The notes under the pieces are model-generated. The model did no database searches. It had not been told where the DNA came from and saw only the letters and a program-made list of their open reading frames with translations. The translations under genes and the position numbers were made by a program. From an uncultured Bacteroidales bacterium (GTDB lineage Bacteria; Bacteroidota; Bacteroidia; Bacteroidales; UBA932), in contig CAMOTB010000008.1 of the NCBI GenBank assembly GCA_946625485.1, forward strand, positions 1 through 39,743: 39,743 bases of DNA, in the 5' to 3' direction. Below, piece by piece: positions 22,671-31,158 of the stretch. The stretch's first letter is position 1, and each line of letters begins with the position of its first letter.

Positions 22671-24014
22671 ATGAAAACAAGTGAAATCATGGCCCGTCTC
22701 CAGGCCAAGTACCCCGGCGAAAGCGAGTACCTGCAGGCCGTCCAAGAAGTCCTGGAATCCGTAGAAGAAGTCTATAACCAGCACCCCGAGTTTGAAGAGG
22801 CCAAGATCGTCGAGCGCATGGTCGAGCCCGACCGGATCTTCACCTTCCGCGTCACCTGGGTTGACGACCAAGGCCAGGTCCAGACCAATACCGGTTACCG
22901 CGTGCAGTTCAACAGCGCCATCGGTCCCTACAAGGGCGGTCTGCGCTTCCACCGCGCCGTCACTCCTTCGATGCTCAAGTTCCTGGGCTTCGAACAGACT
23001 TTCAAGAACGCGCTGACCACCCTGCCGATGGGCGGCGCCAAGGGCGGCTCCGACTTCGATCCCAAGGGCAAGTCCAACGAGGAGATCATGCGTTTCTGCC
23101 AGGCCTTCATGACCGAACTCTGGCAGTGCATCGGCCCCGACCAGGACATCCCGGCGGGCGACGTGGGTGTGGGCGGCCGTGAGATCGGCTACCTCTACGG
23201 CATGTACAAGAAACTGGCCCGCGAGTACAACACCGGCGTCCTGACCGGCAAGGGCTCCACCTGGGGCGGTTCCATCCTGCGTCCGGAAGCGACCGGTTTC
23301 GGCGCCCTCTATTTCACCCAGGACCTGCTCCACAAGGCGGGCAAGGACATCGCCGGCTGCAAGGTCGCCATCTCCGGCTTCGGTAACGTCGCCTGGGGCG
23401 CCTGCACCAAGGCCCTGGAGCTCGGCGCCAAGGTCGTGGCCATTTCCGGCCCGGACGGCGTCTGCGAGATCCCGGACGGCATCACGAAGGAGATGATCGA
23501 TTACATGCTGGTCATGCGTGCCTCCAACCGCGACCGCGTCGAGGACATGGCGGTCAAATTCCCCGGCAAAGCCATTTTCACTCCCGGCAAGAAGGCCTGG
23601 AGCGTCAAGTGCGACATCGCCCTCCCCTGCGCCTTCCAGAATGAACTCTCAGAGGAAGACGCCAAGGAACTGAAGGCCAACGGCTGCTGGTGCTGCTGCG
23701 AGGTGTCCAACATGGGCTGCCAGCCCGGCGCCATCCATTTCTTCCAGCACAACGGCATGTTCTTCGCGCCCGGTAAGGCAGTCAACGCCGGCGGCGTCGC
23801 GACTTCCGGTCTGGAGATGACCCAGAACGCTTCCCATATCAGCTGGAGCGGCAAGGAGGTCGATGAGAAGCTGCACTTCATCATGGATTCCATCCATGAA
23901 GCCTGCGTAAAGTACGGTACCCTGCCCGACGGCACGATCGACTACGTGAAGGGCGCCAACATCGCCGGCTTCATGAAGGTCGCTACCGCCATGCTCGAGC
24001 AGGGCATCATCTAG
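22671..24014 (+). CDS. gdhA: NADP-type glutamate dehydrogenase
   Basis: This 447-residue cytosolic enzyme interconverts glutamate with 2-oxoglutarate and ammonia. The substrate domain has KGGLRFHRAVTPSMLKFLGF (K88), QTFKNALTTLPMGGAKGGSDFDPKG (K112 and K124, the catalytic region) and QDIPAGDVGVGGREIGYLYG. The nucleotide domain carries GFGNVAWGA. Length and motifs fit the hexameric class-I GdhA of bacteria. NADP preference is assumed from this subclass rather than read from a residue. The ATG at 22671 starts the family N-terminus; the frame is open further upstream across repeat copy 2, but that part has no homology. A strong terminator follows. It faces korB/korA, which use the same 2-oxoglutarate. 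Confidence 0.97.
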   Translation: MKTSEIMARLQAKYPGESEYLQAVQEVLESVEEVYNQHPEFEEAKIVERMVEPDRIFTFRVTWVDDQGQVQTNTGYRVQFNSAIGPYKGGLRFHRAVTPSMLKFLGFEQTFKNALTTLPMGGAKGGSDFDPKGKSNEEIMRFCQAFMTELWQCIGPDQDIPAGDVGVGGREIGYLYGMYKKLAREYNTGVLTGKGSTWGGSILRPEATGFGALYFTQDLLHKAGKDIAGCKVAISGFGNVAWGACTKALELGAKVVAISGPDGVCEIPDGITKEMIDYMLVMRASNRDRVEDMAVKFPGKAIFTPGKKAWSVKCDIALPCAFQNELSEEDAKELKANGCWCCCEVSNMGCQPGAIHFFQHNGMFFAPGKAVNAGGVATSGLEMTQNASHISWSGKEVDEKLHFIMDSIHEACVKYGTLPDGTIDYVKGANIAGFMKVATAMLEQGII

Positions 24015-24070
24015 CACGGGAAACATCCGCTGAAACAGCTGCACTTAAAACGCTGATCATCAGCAATATA

Positions 24071-24112
24071 AATAATAATCACCCCTCCGATTTCAGAGGG
24101 GTGATTATTATT
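24071..24112 (+). terminator. Intrinsic terminator after gdhA
   Basis: A perfect 17-bp stem (24071-24087 with 24096-24112) has an 8-base loop. The GC part is CACCCCTC/GAGGGGTG and the outer part is AT-rich, giving a T-rich 3' side. It lies 57 bases after the gdhA stop. Confidence 0.9.
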
Positions 24113-24176
24113 AAATTATTAGCTATAAGCAACTTAGCCGCTGCACCTATCCTGGGGAGCCGTCTCCAGCGTCGGA

Positions 24177-24247
24177 CAGGCAGGGCTGCAAAGGCAGCGT
24201 CCATTCTCGCTGCGCTGCGGCTGATGCTGCCTTTACAGCCCTGCCTG
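24177..24247 (-). repeat. Conserved-core, variable-arm inverted repeat, copy 3 (inverted)
   Basis: Arms 24177-24198 and 24226-24247 are 22 bases with one non-Watson-Crick position, which is a U.G pair when read in the orientation of the core. The 27-base apex (24199-24225) on the minus strand contains AGCCGCAGCGCAGCGAG and AATGGAC, close to copies 1 and 2. The arms share no clear sequence with copies 1 and 2, although the outer right part CCTGTCCG is also seen in copy 1. It lies between the gdhA terminator and the korB stop; the rest of the gap 24113-24299 shows only a short GGAG/CTCC hairpin near 24155-24168. Confidence 0.8.
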
Positions 24248-24299
24248 CTCCGGCTTCCAACCAGACGCGACCAGAAACCCAGCCCGTCCGGCGCCCAGG

Positions 24300-25319
24300 C
24301 TATTTCACCTCCCAGGTAGAGCCGCTGTGCAGCAATTCGTCCACGGAATGGATCTTGGACTTGGCCGTCACCTCGAGCACCTGGTCCCGGACGCCGTCGT
24401 CGTAGGTCAGCTGCTTGACATTGCGGATGACACCCAGGGCAACCGGAAGTTCCGGCCCTTTCATCTCCGCCAGCATCATGTGCAGACCCATGTTGTCCGA
24501 GGAGGCATCATGCACGAGGATATCGTCCAGGGTATAACCGTCCTGGCCGATCGTCACGGCTTTCAGCCCCATGCCTTCCAGCACGAGTCCCTTGTCCCGG
24601 TTCTTGCCAAAGATCATCTTCTCTCCGTCACGCAAGACGATCGTCCGGTCCGCCTTGACCGCGGGATCGGACAGGTCCTTGTGCGCTCCGTCGTTGAAGA
24701 TCACGCAATTGGTCAGCATCTCCACCACGGACGTTCCGTCATGCAGCGCAGCCTGCGTCAGGATTTCTTCATTGAGTTTCAGCTCCACATCCAGCGAGCG
24801 GGCGAAGAAGGTACCCTTGGCTCCCAGCACCAGCGAGCCCGGGTTGAAGGGCTGCTCGACCGTGCCGTAGGGCGAAGTCTTGGTGATGGCGCCGAACTTG
24901 GAAGTCGGCGAATACTGTCCCTTCGTCAAACCGTAGATCCGGTTGTTGAAAAGAATGATGTTGATATCGATGTTGCGACGGATGGCATGGATGAAATGGT
25001 TGCCGCCGATCGCAAGCGCATCGCCGTCACCGCAGGCCTGCCAGACCGTGAGGGTCGGATTGGCGACCTTGATGCCGGTACTGACCGCCGTCGCACGGCC
25101 GTGGATGCTATGGAACCCGTAGGTGTCCATATAATAAGGAAGGCGGGAGGAGCAGCCGATGCCGGACACTACTACATAGCGTTCCTTCTCATAACCCAAG
25201 GCATGGCTCACTTGCGGGAGAGCCCGCTGCAGGGCCGCCAGTACGGCATGGTCGCCGCAACCGGGACACCAGCGCACCGCCTGGTCGCTCTTGAAATCTT
25301 GAAAAGTCAGATTGGGCAT
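24300..25319 (-). CDS. korB: 2-oxoglutarate (2-oxoacid):ferredoxin oxidoreductase, beta subunit
   Basis: This 339-residue subunit binds thiamine diphosphate and an iron-sulfur cluster. WCPGCGDHAVLAAL (C18, C21) and GIGCSSRLP (C56) supply cluster cysteines. GDGDALAIGGNHFIHAIRRN (from residue 97) is the GDGD...N TPP/Mg motif, and NNRIYGLTKGQYSPTS is typical of KorB. With KorA it oxidatively decarboxylates 2-oxoglutarate to succinyl-CoA (or works in reverse) with ferredoxin as electron carrier. It starts 4 bases after the korA stop. 2-Oxoglutarate is favoured over other 2-oxoacids from the length and context but not proven. No ferredoxin-type delta subunit gene is adjacent. Confidence 0.93.
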   Translation of the reverse strand: MPNLTFQDFKSDQAVRWCPGCGDHAVLAALQRALPQVSHALGYEKERYVVVSGIGCSSRLPYYMDTYGFHSIHGRATAVSTGIKVANPTLTVWQACGDGDALAIGGNHFIHAIRRNIDINIILFNNRIYGLTKGQYSPTSKFGAITKTSPYGTVEQPFNPGSLVLGAKGTFFARSLDVELKLNEEILTQAALHDGTSVVEMLTNCVIFNDGAHKDLSDPAVKADRTIVLRDGEKMIFGKNRDKGLVLEGMGLKAVTIGQDGYTLDDILVHDASSDNMGLHMMLAEMKGPELPVALGVIRNVKQLTYDDGVRDQVLEVTAKSKIHSVDELLHSGSTWEVK

Positions 25320-25323
25320 AGCT

Positions 25324-27171
25324 TCAGATCTCCTTTTTTATCGCGTCCTTGATCTCACCCACGAGGAAGGGTTGGCCTTGGACCTTGCCATACGACACAT
25401 AGGTAAACTGCGGATAGATCCCGCGCAGATAAGCGGCGAACTGGCCGCTGTTGAGCTCGCATACCAGGATCTTGTCGAAACGCGCAAACACCTCCGCCGT
25501 ATTCGCCGGCAGCGGGTTGATGTAGTCGAAATGGGCATAAGACACCTCCACGCCCTCGGCATGCAGTTCGCTGACGGCGCTCGAAAGATGTCCGTACGTA
25601 CCGCCCCAGCCGACCAGCAGCAAGGATCCGGAGTCGGGTCCCATGACCTCGAGGGCCGGCAGGTCCCGGGCGATGCGTGCGACTTTCTCCGCCCGCTCGG
25701 CGACCATCCGGGCATGGTTGTCAGGATCGGTGGACAGCACACCGGCATGGGTCTTTTCCAGACCGCCGACCCGGTGCTCGAAGCCCTTCTGTCCAGGCAG
25801 GGCCCACTTCCGGACCATCGTCTCGGGATCCCGGTCGAAAGGACGGAACTTCTCTCCCTCCGCCGGTGTACCATGGACGAAAGGAGGCTTGATCGCCGGA
25901 TAATCCTTCATCGAAGGGATGCGCCAAGGCTCGGAGCCGTTGCCGAGGAAGCCCTCCGACAGGAGGATCACAGGCGTCATGTGCTCCAGGGCGATCTTGG
26001 CCGCATAAAAGGCGGCATCGAAACAACCCGCGGGGGAACGGGCGGCCAGGACGGGAAGCGGACATTCACCGTTGCGCCCGTACAGCGCCTGGCTGAGGTC
26101 CGTCTGCTCCGTCTTGGTCGGCAGGCCCGTCGAAGGACCGCCGCGCTGCACGTCCACGACCACCAGCGGAAGCTCGACCATCACGGCCAGTCCGAGCGCC
26201 TCGCTCTTGAGCGAAAGGCCGGGACCGGAAGTCGTGGTGACGGCCAGGTCGCCGGCAAAGGACGCGCCGATCGCCGTACAGATGCCTGCGATCTCGTCTT
26301 CGGCCTGCAAGGTCTTGGCCCCCAGGTTCTTATGGATGGCCAGTTCCTCGAGGATGGCCGTCGCCGGCGTGATGGGATAGGAACCGCAGAAGAGCGGCAG
26401 GCCCGACTTTTCGGAAGCCGCCAGAAGGCCCCAGGCCGTGGCCTGGTTGCCCGTAATGTTGCGGTAAGTTCCCTTGGGCAGGTCGGCGACCGGCTCCACG
26501 GTGTAGGTATTCGGGATGGCCTGGATATTGGCGGCATAGTTGAAGCCGTCTTCGAGGACTTTCTTGTTGGGCGCGATCACTTCGGGATGCTTCTTGGCGA
26601 ATTTCTTCTCCAGGTAAGCATGGATCGTCTCCAGCGGCCGGCTGTAGATGTAGCAGGCCATGCCCAGGGTGAACATGTTCTTGCATTTCAGGATGGACTT
26701 CTGATCCATCCCGCTGTCCTTCAAGCTCTCCTTGGTCAGGGTGGTGATCGGAGCCACGATCAGGGTCCGGTCTTCTACGCCGAGTTCGTCGAAGGGATTG
26801 TCAGTCGTGAAGCCGGCCTTCTTCATCCCCGCCGCATCAAACGCGTCTTCATCCACGAGAATCATGGCGTTGCGCTTGCACCACTTGGCATTGGCCTTGA
26901 GTGCGGCCGGATTCATGGCGACCAGCAGATCGCAGTAATCACCGGGAGTCGTAACCGGAATGCTGCCGATATGGACCTGAAAACCAGAAACGCCCGACAC
27001 GGTTCCGTGGGGCGCCCGGATCTCAGCGGGATAGTCCGGGAAGGTCGAGAGACCATTGCCGTACTTCGCCGAGGTATCAGCAAAAAGAGATCCGGTGAGC
27101 TGCATGCCGTCTCCCGAATCTCCTGCAAATCTAATTACAACATCTTTCGTATCAATGACTTTATGTTGCAT
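25324..27171 (-). CDS. korA: 2-oxoglutarate (2-oxoacid):ferredoxin oxidoreductase, fused gamma-alpha subunit
   Basis: This 615-residue protein fuses a gamma domain (residues 1 to about 190) to the pyrimidine-binding alpha domain. The gamma domain begins VVIRFAGDSGDGMQLTGSLF and contains AEIRAPHGTVSGVSGFQVHIG. The alpha domain has AAWGLLAASEKSGLPLF-type sequence, SYPITPATAILEELA and ASFAGDLAVTTTSGPGLSLKSEALGLAV, all family signatures. VELPLVVVDVQRGGPSTGLPTKTEQTDL is the conserved dimer/TPP contact. It is the first gene of the korA-korB pair and begins 47 bases after the skp stop. I see no TAnnTTTG there, so it might be read through from the bamA-skp transcript. Confidence 0.94.
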   Translation of the reverse strand: MQHKVIDTKDVVIRFAGDSGDGMQLTGSLFADTSAKYGNGLSTFPDYPAEIRAPHGTVSGVSGFQVHIGSIPVTTPGDYCDLLVAMNPAALKANAKWCKRNAMILVDEDAFDAAGMKKAGFTTDNPFDELGVEDRTLIVAPITTLTKESLKDSGMDQKSILKCKNMFTLGMACYIYSRPLETIHAYLEKKFAKKHPEVIAPNKKVLEDGFNYAANIQAIPNTYTVEPVADLPKGTYRNITGNQATAWGLLAASEKSGLPLFCGSYPITPATAILEELAIHKNLGAKTLQAEDEIAGICTAIGASFAGDLAVTTTSGPGLSLKSEALGLAVMVELPLVVVDVQRGGPSTGLPTKTEQTDLSQALYGRNGECPLPVLAARSPAGCFDAAFYAAKIALEHMTPVILLSEGFLGNGSEPWRIPSMKDYPAIKPPFVHGTPAEGEKFRPFDRDPETMVRKWALPGQKGFEHRVGGLEKTHAGVLSTDPDNHARMVAERAEKVARIARDLPALEVMGPDSGSLLLVGWGGTYGHLSSAVSELHAEGVEVSYAHFDYINPLPANTAEVFARFDKILVCELNSGQFAAYLRGIYPQFTYVSYGKVQGQPFLVGEIKDAIKKEI

Positions 27172-27218
27172 TGTAGATGTATGTGGTTGAAAGTTTTTCC
27201 TTCTTCTCTTGCGAAAGC

Positions 27219-27794
27219 TTATTTGGTCTGGGCAGCGGATTCCGCCTCGGCGGCAGCCTGAAGCTCAGCCTGGAGGGACTCAAGGGTACGGCCGGCCGGG
27301 ATGTTCAGGGCCTTGCGGGCCTCGGGCGTGATGTCCACGCTCTGCTTGGGATCGAAATACAGGAAAGAGCTCTGGTCCATCACATAGATGTAACCGCCGG
27401 CCTTGGCGATGGTGTTGACCGCCTCCTGGGCTTTCTGGTAGATCGGAGCCATCAGCTGCTGCTGTTGCTGCTGGAGTTCCTGCTGGATGGTCTGGTTGAA
27501 CTCCTCGAGACGCTGCTGGATACCGGCAAGCTCTTTCTCCTTGCTCTCCTTGATGGCGGGCGTCCAGGTGGAAGCCTTCTGCTGATACTGCTGCATCTTG
27601 GTCTGGTACTCCTCATACATGGACTGGAAGGTCTCGGACGCCTCTTTCTGGGAAGCGTTCATCGCCTCACGAGCCTTGTCGGCTTCCGGCATGAGCTGGA
27701 CCAGCTCGGTGAAGTTGACATGAGCGAACTTGGGCTGTGCGAACCCCGTCATGGTAACGAGTGCCATTGCGGCAAACAAAACGATTTTTTTCAT
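27219..27794 (-). CDS. skp: Periplasmic chaperone Skp/OmpH
   Basis: This 191-residue protein has a signal peptide (MKKIVLFAAMALVTMTGF, cleavage at AQPKFA). It then has the OmpH opening FAHVNFTELVQLMPE, followed by a long coiled-coil rich in Gln and Glu (residues about 45-125), and ends with a short beta segment (YIYVMDQSSFLYFD). Skp trimers hold unfolded outer-membrane proteins on the way to BamA. It follows bamA by 40 bases in the standard Bacteroidota order. A second OmpH-like protein, a lipoprotein, is encoded at 32814. Confidence 0.92.
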   Translation of the reverse strand: MKKIVLFAAMALVTMTGFAQPKFAHVNFTELVQLMPEADKAREAMNASQKEASETFQSMYEEYQTKMQQYQQKASTWTPAIKESKEKELAGIQQRLEEFNQTIQQELQQQQQQLMAPIYQKAQEAVNTIAKAGGYIYVMDQSSFLYFDPKQSVDITPEARKALNIPAGRTLESLQAELQAAAEAESAAQTK

Positions 27795-27834
27795 ATTCTT
27801 AAGAATTTAAAATTATTACTCTGTTTGTTATGTA

Positions 27835-30414
27835 TTAGAACTGTTGTCCGATCACGAAGTGGAACTGGCTCTTGCCATAGGTCGCATCGTCGAAGCCATA
27901 GCCCCAGTCTACACCGAGCAGACCGACCATCGGCAGGAAGATGCGGACGCCGACACCGGCAGAACGCTTGATCTGGAAGGGATTGAAATCACGGATGTCC
28001 GCCCAGCAGTTACCACCCTCCAGGAAGGCGAGGGCATAGATGGTCGACTGCGGCTGCAGGATGACCGGATAGCGAAGCTCCACGGTAAACTTGTCATATA
28101 CATTACCCGCATAGGCATAACCGTTGGAGTTGTACGAGGACGGACGGTACGGAGTCAGGCGATAGTTTTCATATCCACGCAGGGACACGATTTCGGAACC
28201 GTAAGTGGCATAGCCGGACATGCCGTCACCACCGACCAGGAAGCCTTCGAACGGGGAATAACCCCAGTTGCGGTTATAGTAACCCAGGTAACCGAACTGC
28301 GCACGGGTCATCAGGACCAGGTCGCCGACCAGGTTGGTATAGGTCGCGCCGGACAGTTTCCACTTGTGGTACTCAATCCACTTGAAGCGGTGCTGCGTGT
28401 CCCAGCGGTCGTAATTGATGTCCCGCCAGCTGGAGACCGGCGTCGGATTGCCGTTACTATCCAGATTGCCCCAGTCCTTCTTGCGGAAGAGGGAGTAAGG
28501 CGGCGTGAACTGCACGGAAGCGGAGAATTCCGAACCCTTACGGGGATACAGTTGCTGGTCGTACGAAGTACGGGACAGCGCCAGGGTATAGCTGAGGTTG
28601 TGGGCCAGACCGTCGTCAAAGAAGAAGTAGCCCGAATACCAGTTGGTCAGTTTGTAGGACTGCCAGCTCAGGCCGTTGTACAGGACGAAATAGCTGTCCG
28701 GCCATTTCAAGCGGTTACCCAGGGATGCCGACAGACCGTAAATCTCCATCATCCGGTCATGACTCAGGATGTTGAGATAGAGATAGGAGTCCGTCTGGCG
28801 GGTATAATAGGCCGACAGGTTGAGCGACGTCGGCTTCTTGCCGAAGAGCCAGGGCTCGGAGAAGCTCGCCGTCAATGCGGTGTAATAGGTTCCGTTGGTC
28901 TGGAAGCGGAAAGCCAGGTTCTGGGCATCACCGAGCGGAACGGGACGCCAGGCTCCCTTGTCAAACATCCGCTTGGTGGAGAAATTGTTGAAACTGACAC
29001 CGACGGTCGCCACGAAGGTGTTGCCGCCCCAACCGCCGGAGAGTTCCAGCTGGCTGGAAGGTTTCTCCGTCACGTTGTACACGACATCGACCGTATTGTT
29101 GAGCTGGTTCGGAACGATCGAATATCCGTTTTCACCCATGATCGCTTCCGGATCGAACTGGCCCAGGGAGGCGATTTCACGGATGGAACGTTCGAAATCC
29201 GACTGGGAGAAGAGGTAGCCCGGACGGGTAAACACCTGTCTGCGGACCACGTTCTCGTTGGTCAGGTCATTGCCGTTGATGATGATATTGTTGAGCGTCG
29301 CCTGCTTGCCTTCCGAGATACGGAGCTCCACATCGACCGAGTCGTTCTGGATATTCATCTCGACCGGCGTGATATTGAAGAAAAGGTAACCGTTGTCGCG
29401 GTACAGCTTGGAGACGTCATATTCGGTCTGCTTGCCGCCGCCCTTCAGGCGCTTCTCCATCGTGACCAGGTCATAGACATCGCCCTTGTTGATGGACAGG
29501 ATATTGTTCAGGACATCGGTGGGATAGACGGAATTGCCGGTCCAGGAAATGTTCCGGAAATAATACTTGTCTCCCCGGTCGAAGACAAGGTCGATCCCGA
29601 GCCGGTTGGGCTCGACGTAATAGATGGAGTCCCTGACCAGACGTGCGTCGCGGTAACCCTGCTCGTTGAAAACGCTGATGGCGCTCTTCTTGTCCTTCTC
29701 GTACTCCTTCGCATTGAATTTCTTGCTGCTGAAGAAGTTGTAGATCTTGTTGGACTTGGTTTTCTTCATCGAACGGGCGATCTTGAACTCCTTGACATCT
29801 TCGTTGCCGATGAAATGGATGTCCTTGATCTTGACCTTCTGGCCCTTGTCCACGCCGAAATTGACCTTGATGGCATTCTTGACCACGGAGTCAGCCTGGG
29901 AGGTGATGTCGACCTTGCAGTTCAGAAAACCTTTCTCCGCATAGAAATCCTTGATGACCTTGGTCGAGGCCTCAGCCACATAATCGGAGAACTCACCGCC
30001 GCGGCGGACATGAAGTTTCTCCAGCAGTTCCTTCTGCTCACCCTTCTTGACACCGGTGAAAGTCCAGCGCGATACGCGCGGACGCTCTTCGATCAGGATC
30101 TTGAGGTAAACGCTGTCGCGGGTCTCATTGAAGCGGTCCACTTCGATCGCGATATCCTCAAAGAAACGCTGGGCCCAAAGGCGCGAAACGATAGACGAGA
30201 AGGCATCGCTCGGGATGGTCACTTCCATCCCCTGCTGCAGTCCGGTAAGCTGCTGGATCTGCTGCTCGGTATAATAATGGCTGCCTTCTACGCTTACGCC
30301 TCCTATGTAGTATTTCTGCGGATTGCCGTAGTCCACCTCAACCGCATTCTGTGCCCAAGCCGAAAAGGGCAGGAGCATCATCAACGACAATAAACAGATC
30401 CTTATCTTGCTCAT
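27835..30414 (-). CDS. bamA: Outer-membrane protein assembly factor BamA
   Basis: This 859-residue protein is the core of the BAM complex that folds barrels into the outer membrane. The signal peptide ends near SAWAQ. Residues about 38-440 contain five POTRA repeats (for example GVSVEGSHYYTEQQIQQLTGL and NIIINGNDLTNENVVRRQVFTRPG). A 16-strand Omp85 barrel follows, with the conserved SLRGYENYRLTP (the R-G-[FY] motif of loop 6) and the C-terminal FHFVIGQQF. The ATG at 30414 is preferred; a TTG at 30417 would add one residue. It follows uppS and precedes skp. The promoter element at 30441-30448 could drive bamA separately. Confidence 0.96.
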   Translation of the reverse strand: MSKIRICLLSLMMLLPFSAWAQNAVEVDYGNPQKYYIGGVSVEGSHYYTEQQIQQLTGLQQGMEVTIPSDAFSSIVSRLWAQRFFEDIAIEVDRFNETRDSVYLKILIEERPRVSRWTFTGVKKGEQKELLEKLHVRRGGEFSDYVAEASTKVIKDFYAEKGFLNCKVDITSQADSVVKNAIKVNFGVDKGQKVKIKDIHFIGNEDVKEFKIARSMKKTKSNKIYNFFSSKKFNAKEYEKDKKSAISVFNEQGYRDARLVRDSIYYVEPNRLGIDLVFDRGDKYYFRNISWTGNSVYPTDVLNNILSINKGDVYDLVTMEKRLKGGGKQTEYDVSKLYRDNGYLFFNITPVEMNIQNDSVDVELRISEGKQATLNNIIINGNDLTNENVVRRQVFTRPGYLFSQSDFERSIREIASLGQFDPEAIMGENGYSIVPNQLNNTVDVVYNVTEKPSSQLELSGGWGGNTFVATVGVSFNNFSTKRMFDKGAWRPVPLGDAQNLAFRFQTNGTYYTALTASFSEPWLFGKKPTSLNLSAYYTRQTDSYLYLNILSHDRMMEIYGLSASLGNRLKWPDSYFVLYNGLSWQSYKLTNWYSGYFFFDDGLAHNLSYTLALSRTSYDQQLYPRKGSEFSASVQFTPPYSLFRKKDWGNLDSNGNPTPVSSWRDINYDRWDTQHRFKWIEYHKWKLSGATYTNLVGDLVLMTRAQFGYLGYYNRNWGYSPFEGFLVGGDGMSGYATYGSEIVSLRGYENYRLTPYRPSSYNSNGYAYAGNVYDKFTVELRYPVILQPQSTIYALAFLEGGNCWADIRDFNPFQIKRSAGVGVRIFLPMVGLLGVDWGYGFDDATYGKSQFHFVIGQQF

Positions 30415-30440
30415 CAAAATCTATGGTCTATACAATTTTG

Positions 30441-30448
30441 CAAATATA
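30441..30448 (-). promoter_or_regulatory. Candidate internal promoter (-7) for bamA-skp
   Basis: The minus-strand sequence TATATTTG matches TAnnTTTG and lies 26 bases before the bamA ATG and 5 bases after the uppS stop, in a short AT-rich stretch. It suggests that bamA can be expressed apart from nadK-uppS. No good -33 was identified. Confidence 0.5.
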
Positions 30449-30453
30449 AGCAA

Positions 30454-31155
30454 TTATTTGACTTTTCCATACCGGCGGTCACGTTTGGCGTATTCTGCAA
30501 GGGCCCGGCGGAAACTTTCCTCCCGGAAATCGGGCCAGAGTTCATCGACAAAGAGGAACTCCGAATAGGCTCCCTGCCACAGCAGGTAATTGCTGATCCG
30601 CTGCTCGCCGGACGTCCGGATGATCAGGTCCGGATCCGGATAGCCGGCCGTGACGAGGTACTGGTCGAAATCGTTGACTTCCAGTTTCTTCGAAGGGTCG
30701 GAAGCCAGATCCGAAGCCATCTTGCATGCGGCCTGGAAGATATCCCATTTCCCACTGTAACTCAGGAAAACGATCAAGGTCATCCGGTCGTTGCCGGAAG
30801 TCATCTTTTCCAAGCCGGAAATCGCGGTACGCAAAGCCGGAGACAGACGGTCCCGGTTGCCAAGGACGACAAAACGGACGCCGTTGTTCATCAGCGTGGA
30901 GACTTCGCTGTGGACCGAGGACATCATCAGCTTCATCAACGCCTCGACCTCCGCCTGCGGACGGCCCCAGTTCTCCTCAGAGAAAGCAAAGAGGGAAAGA
31001 TACCTGACCCCCTGACGAACCGCCTCTTCCGCACAGGCGCGGACACTCCTTACGCCTTCAATATGGCCTTTGACCCGCTCGAGGCCGCGTTCCTTCGCCC
31101 AACGGCCGTTGCCATCCATGATGATGGAGACATGGGAGGGTATCTTGTTTTCCAT
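30454..31155 (-). CDS. uppS: Undecaprenyl-diphosphate synthase (cis-prenyltransferase)
   Basis: This 233-residue cytosolic/membrane-associated enzyme extends farnesyl diphosphate with isopentenyl units to C55-PP, the lipid carrier for peptidoglycan and surface glycans. HVSIIMDGNGRWAKERG holds the catalytic Asp14. FAFSEENWGRP, and RTSGEQRISNYLLWQGAYSEF with LWPDF near the C-terminus, are further signatures. It starts 3 bases before the nadK stop codon on the minus strand and is followed by bamA, the usual Bacteroidota arrangement. Confidence 0.96.
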   Translation of the reverse strand: MENKIPSHVSIIMDGNGRWAKERGLERVKGHIEGVRSVRACAEEAVRQGVRYLSLFAFSEENWGRPQAEVEALMKLMMSSVHSEVSTLMNNGVRFVVLGNRDRLSPALRTAISGLEKMTSGNDRMTLIVFLSYSGKWDIFQAACKMASDLASDPSKKLEVNDFDQYLVTAGYPDPDLIIRTSGEQRISNYLLWQGAYSEFLFVDELWPDFREESFRRALAEYAKRDRRYGKVK

Positions 31156-31158
31156 AAA

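Noticed and set aside
24177..24247. Repeat copies as ordinary transcription terminators
   Set aside because: Copies 1 and 3 lie beyond separate, better terminators and lack T tracts, and copy 2 is between divergent gene starts.
24113..24299. A tRNA or small protein gene in the gdhA-korB gap
   Set aside because: No cloverleaf or T-loop (GTTCRA) sequence was seen, and the open frames there only traverse the inverted repeat.
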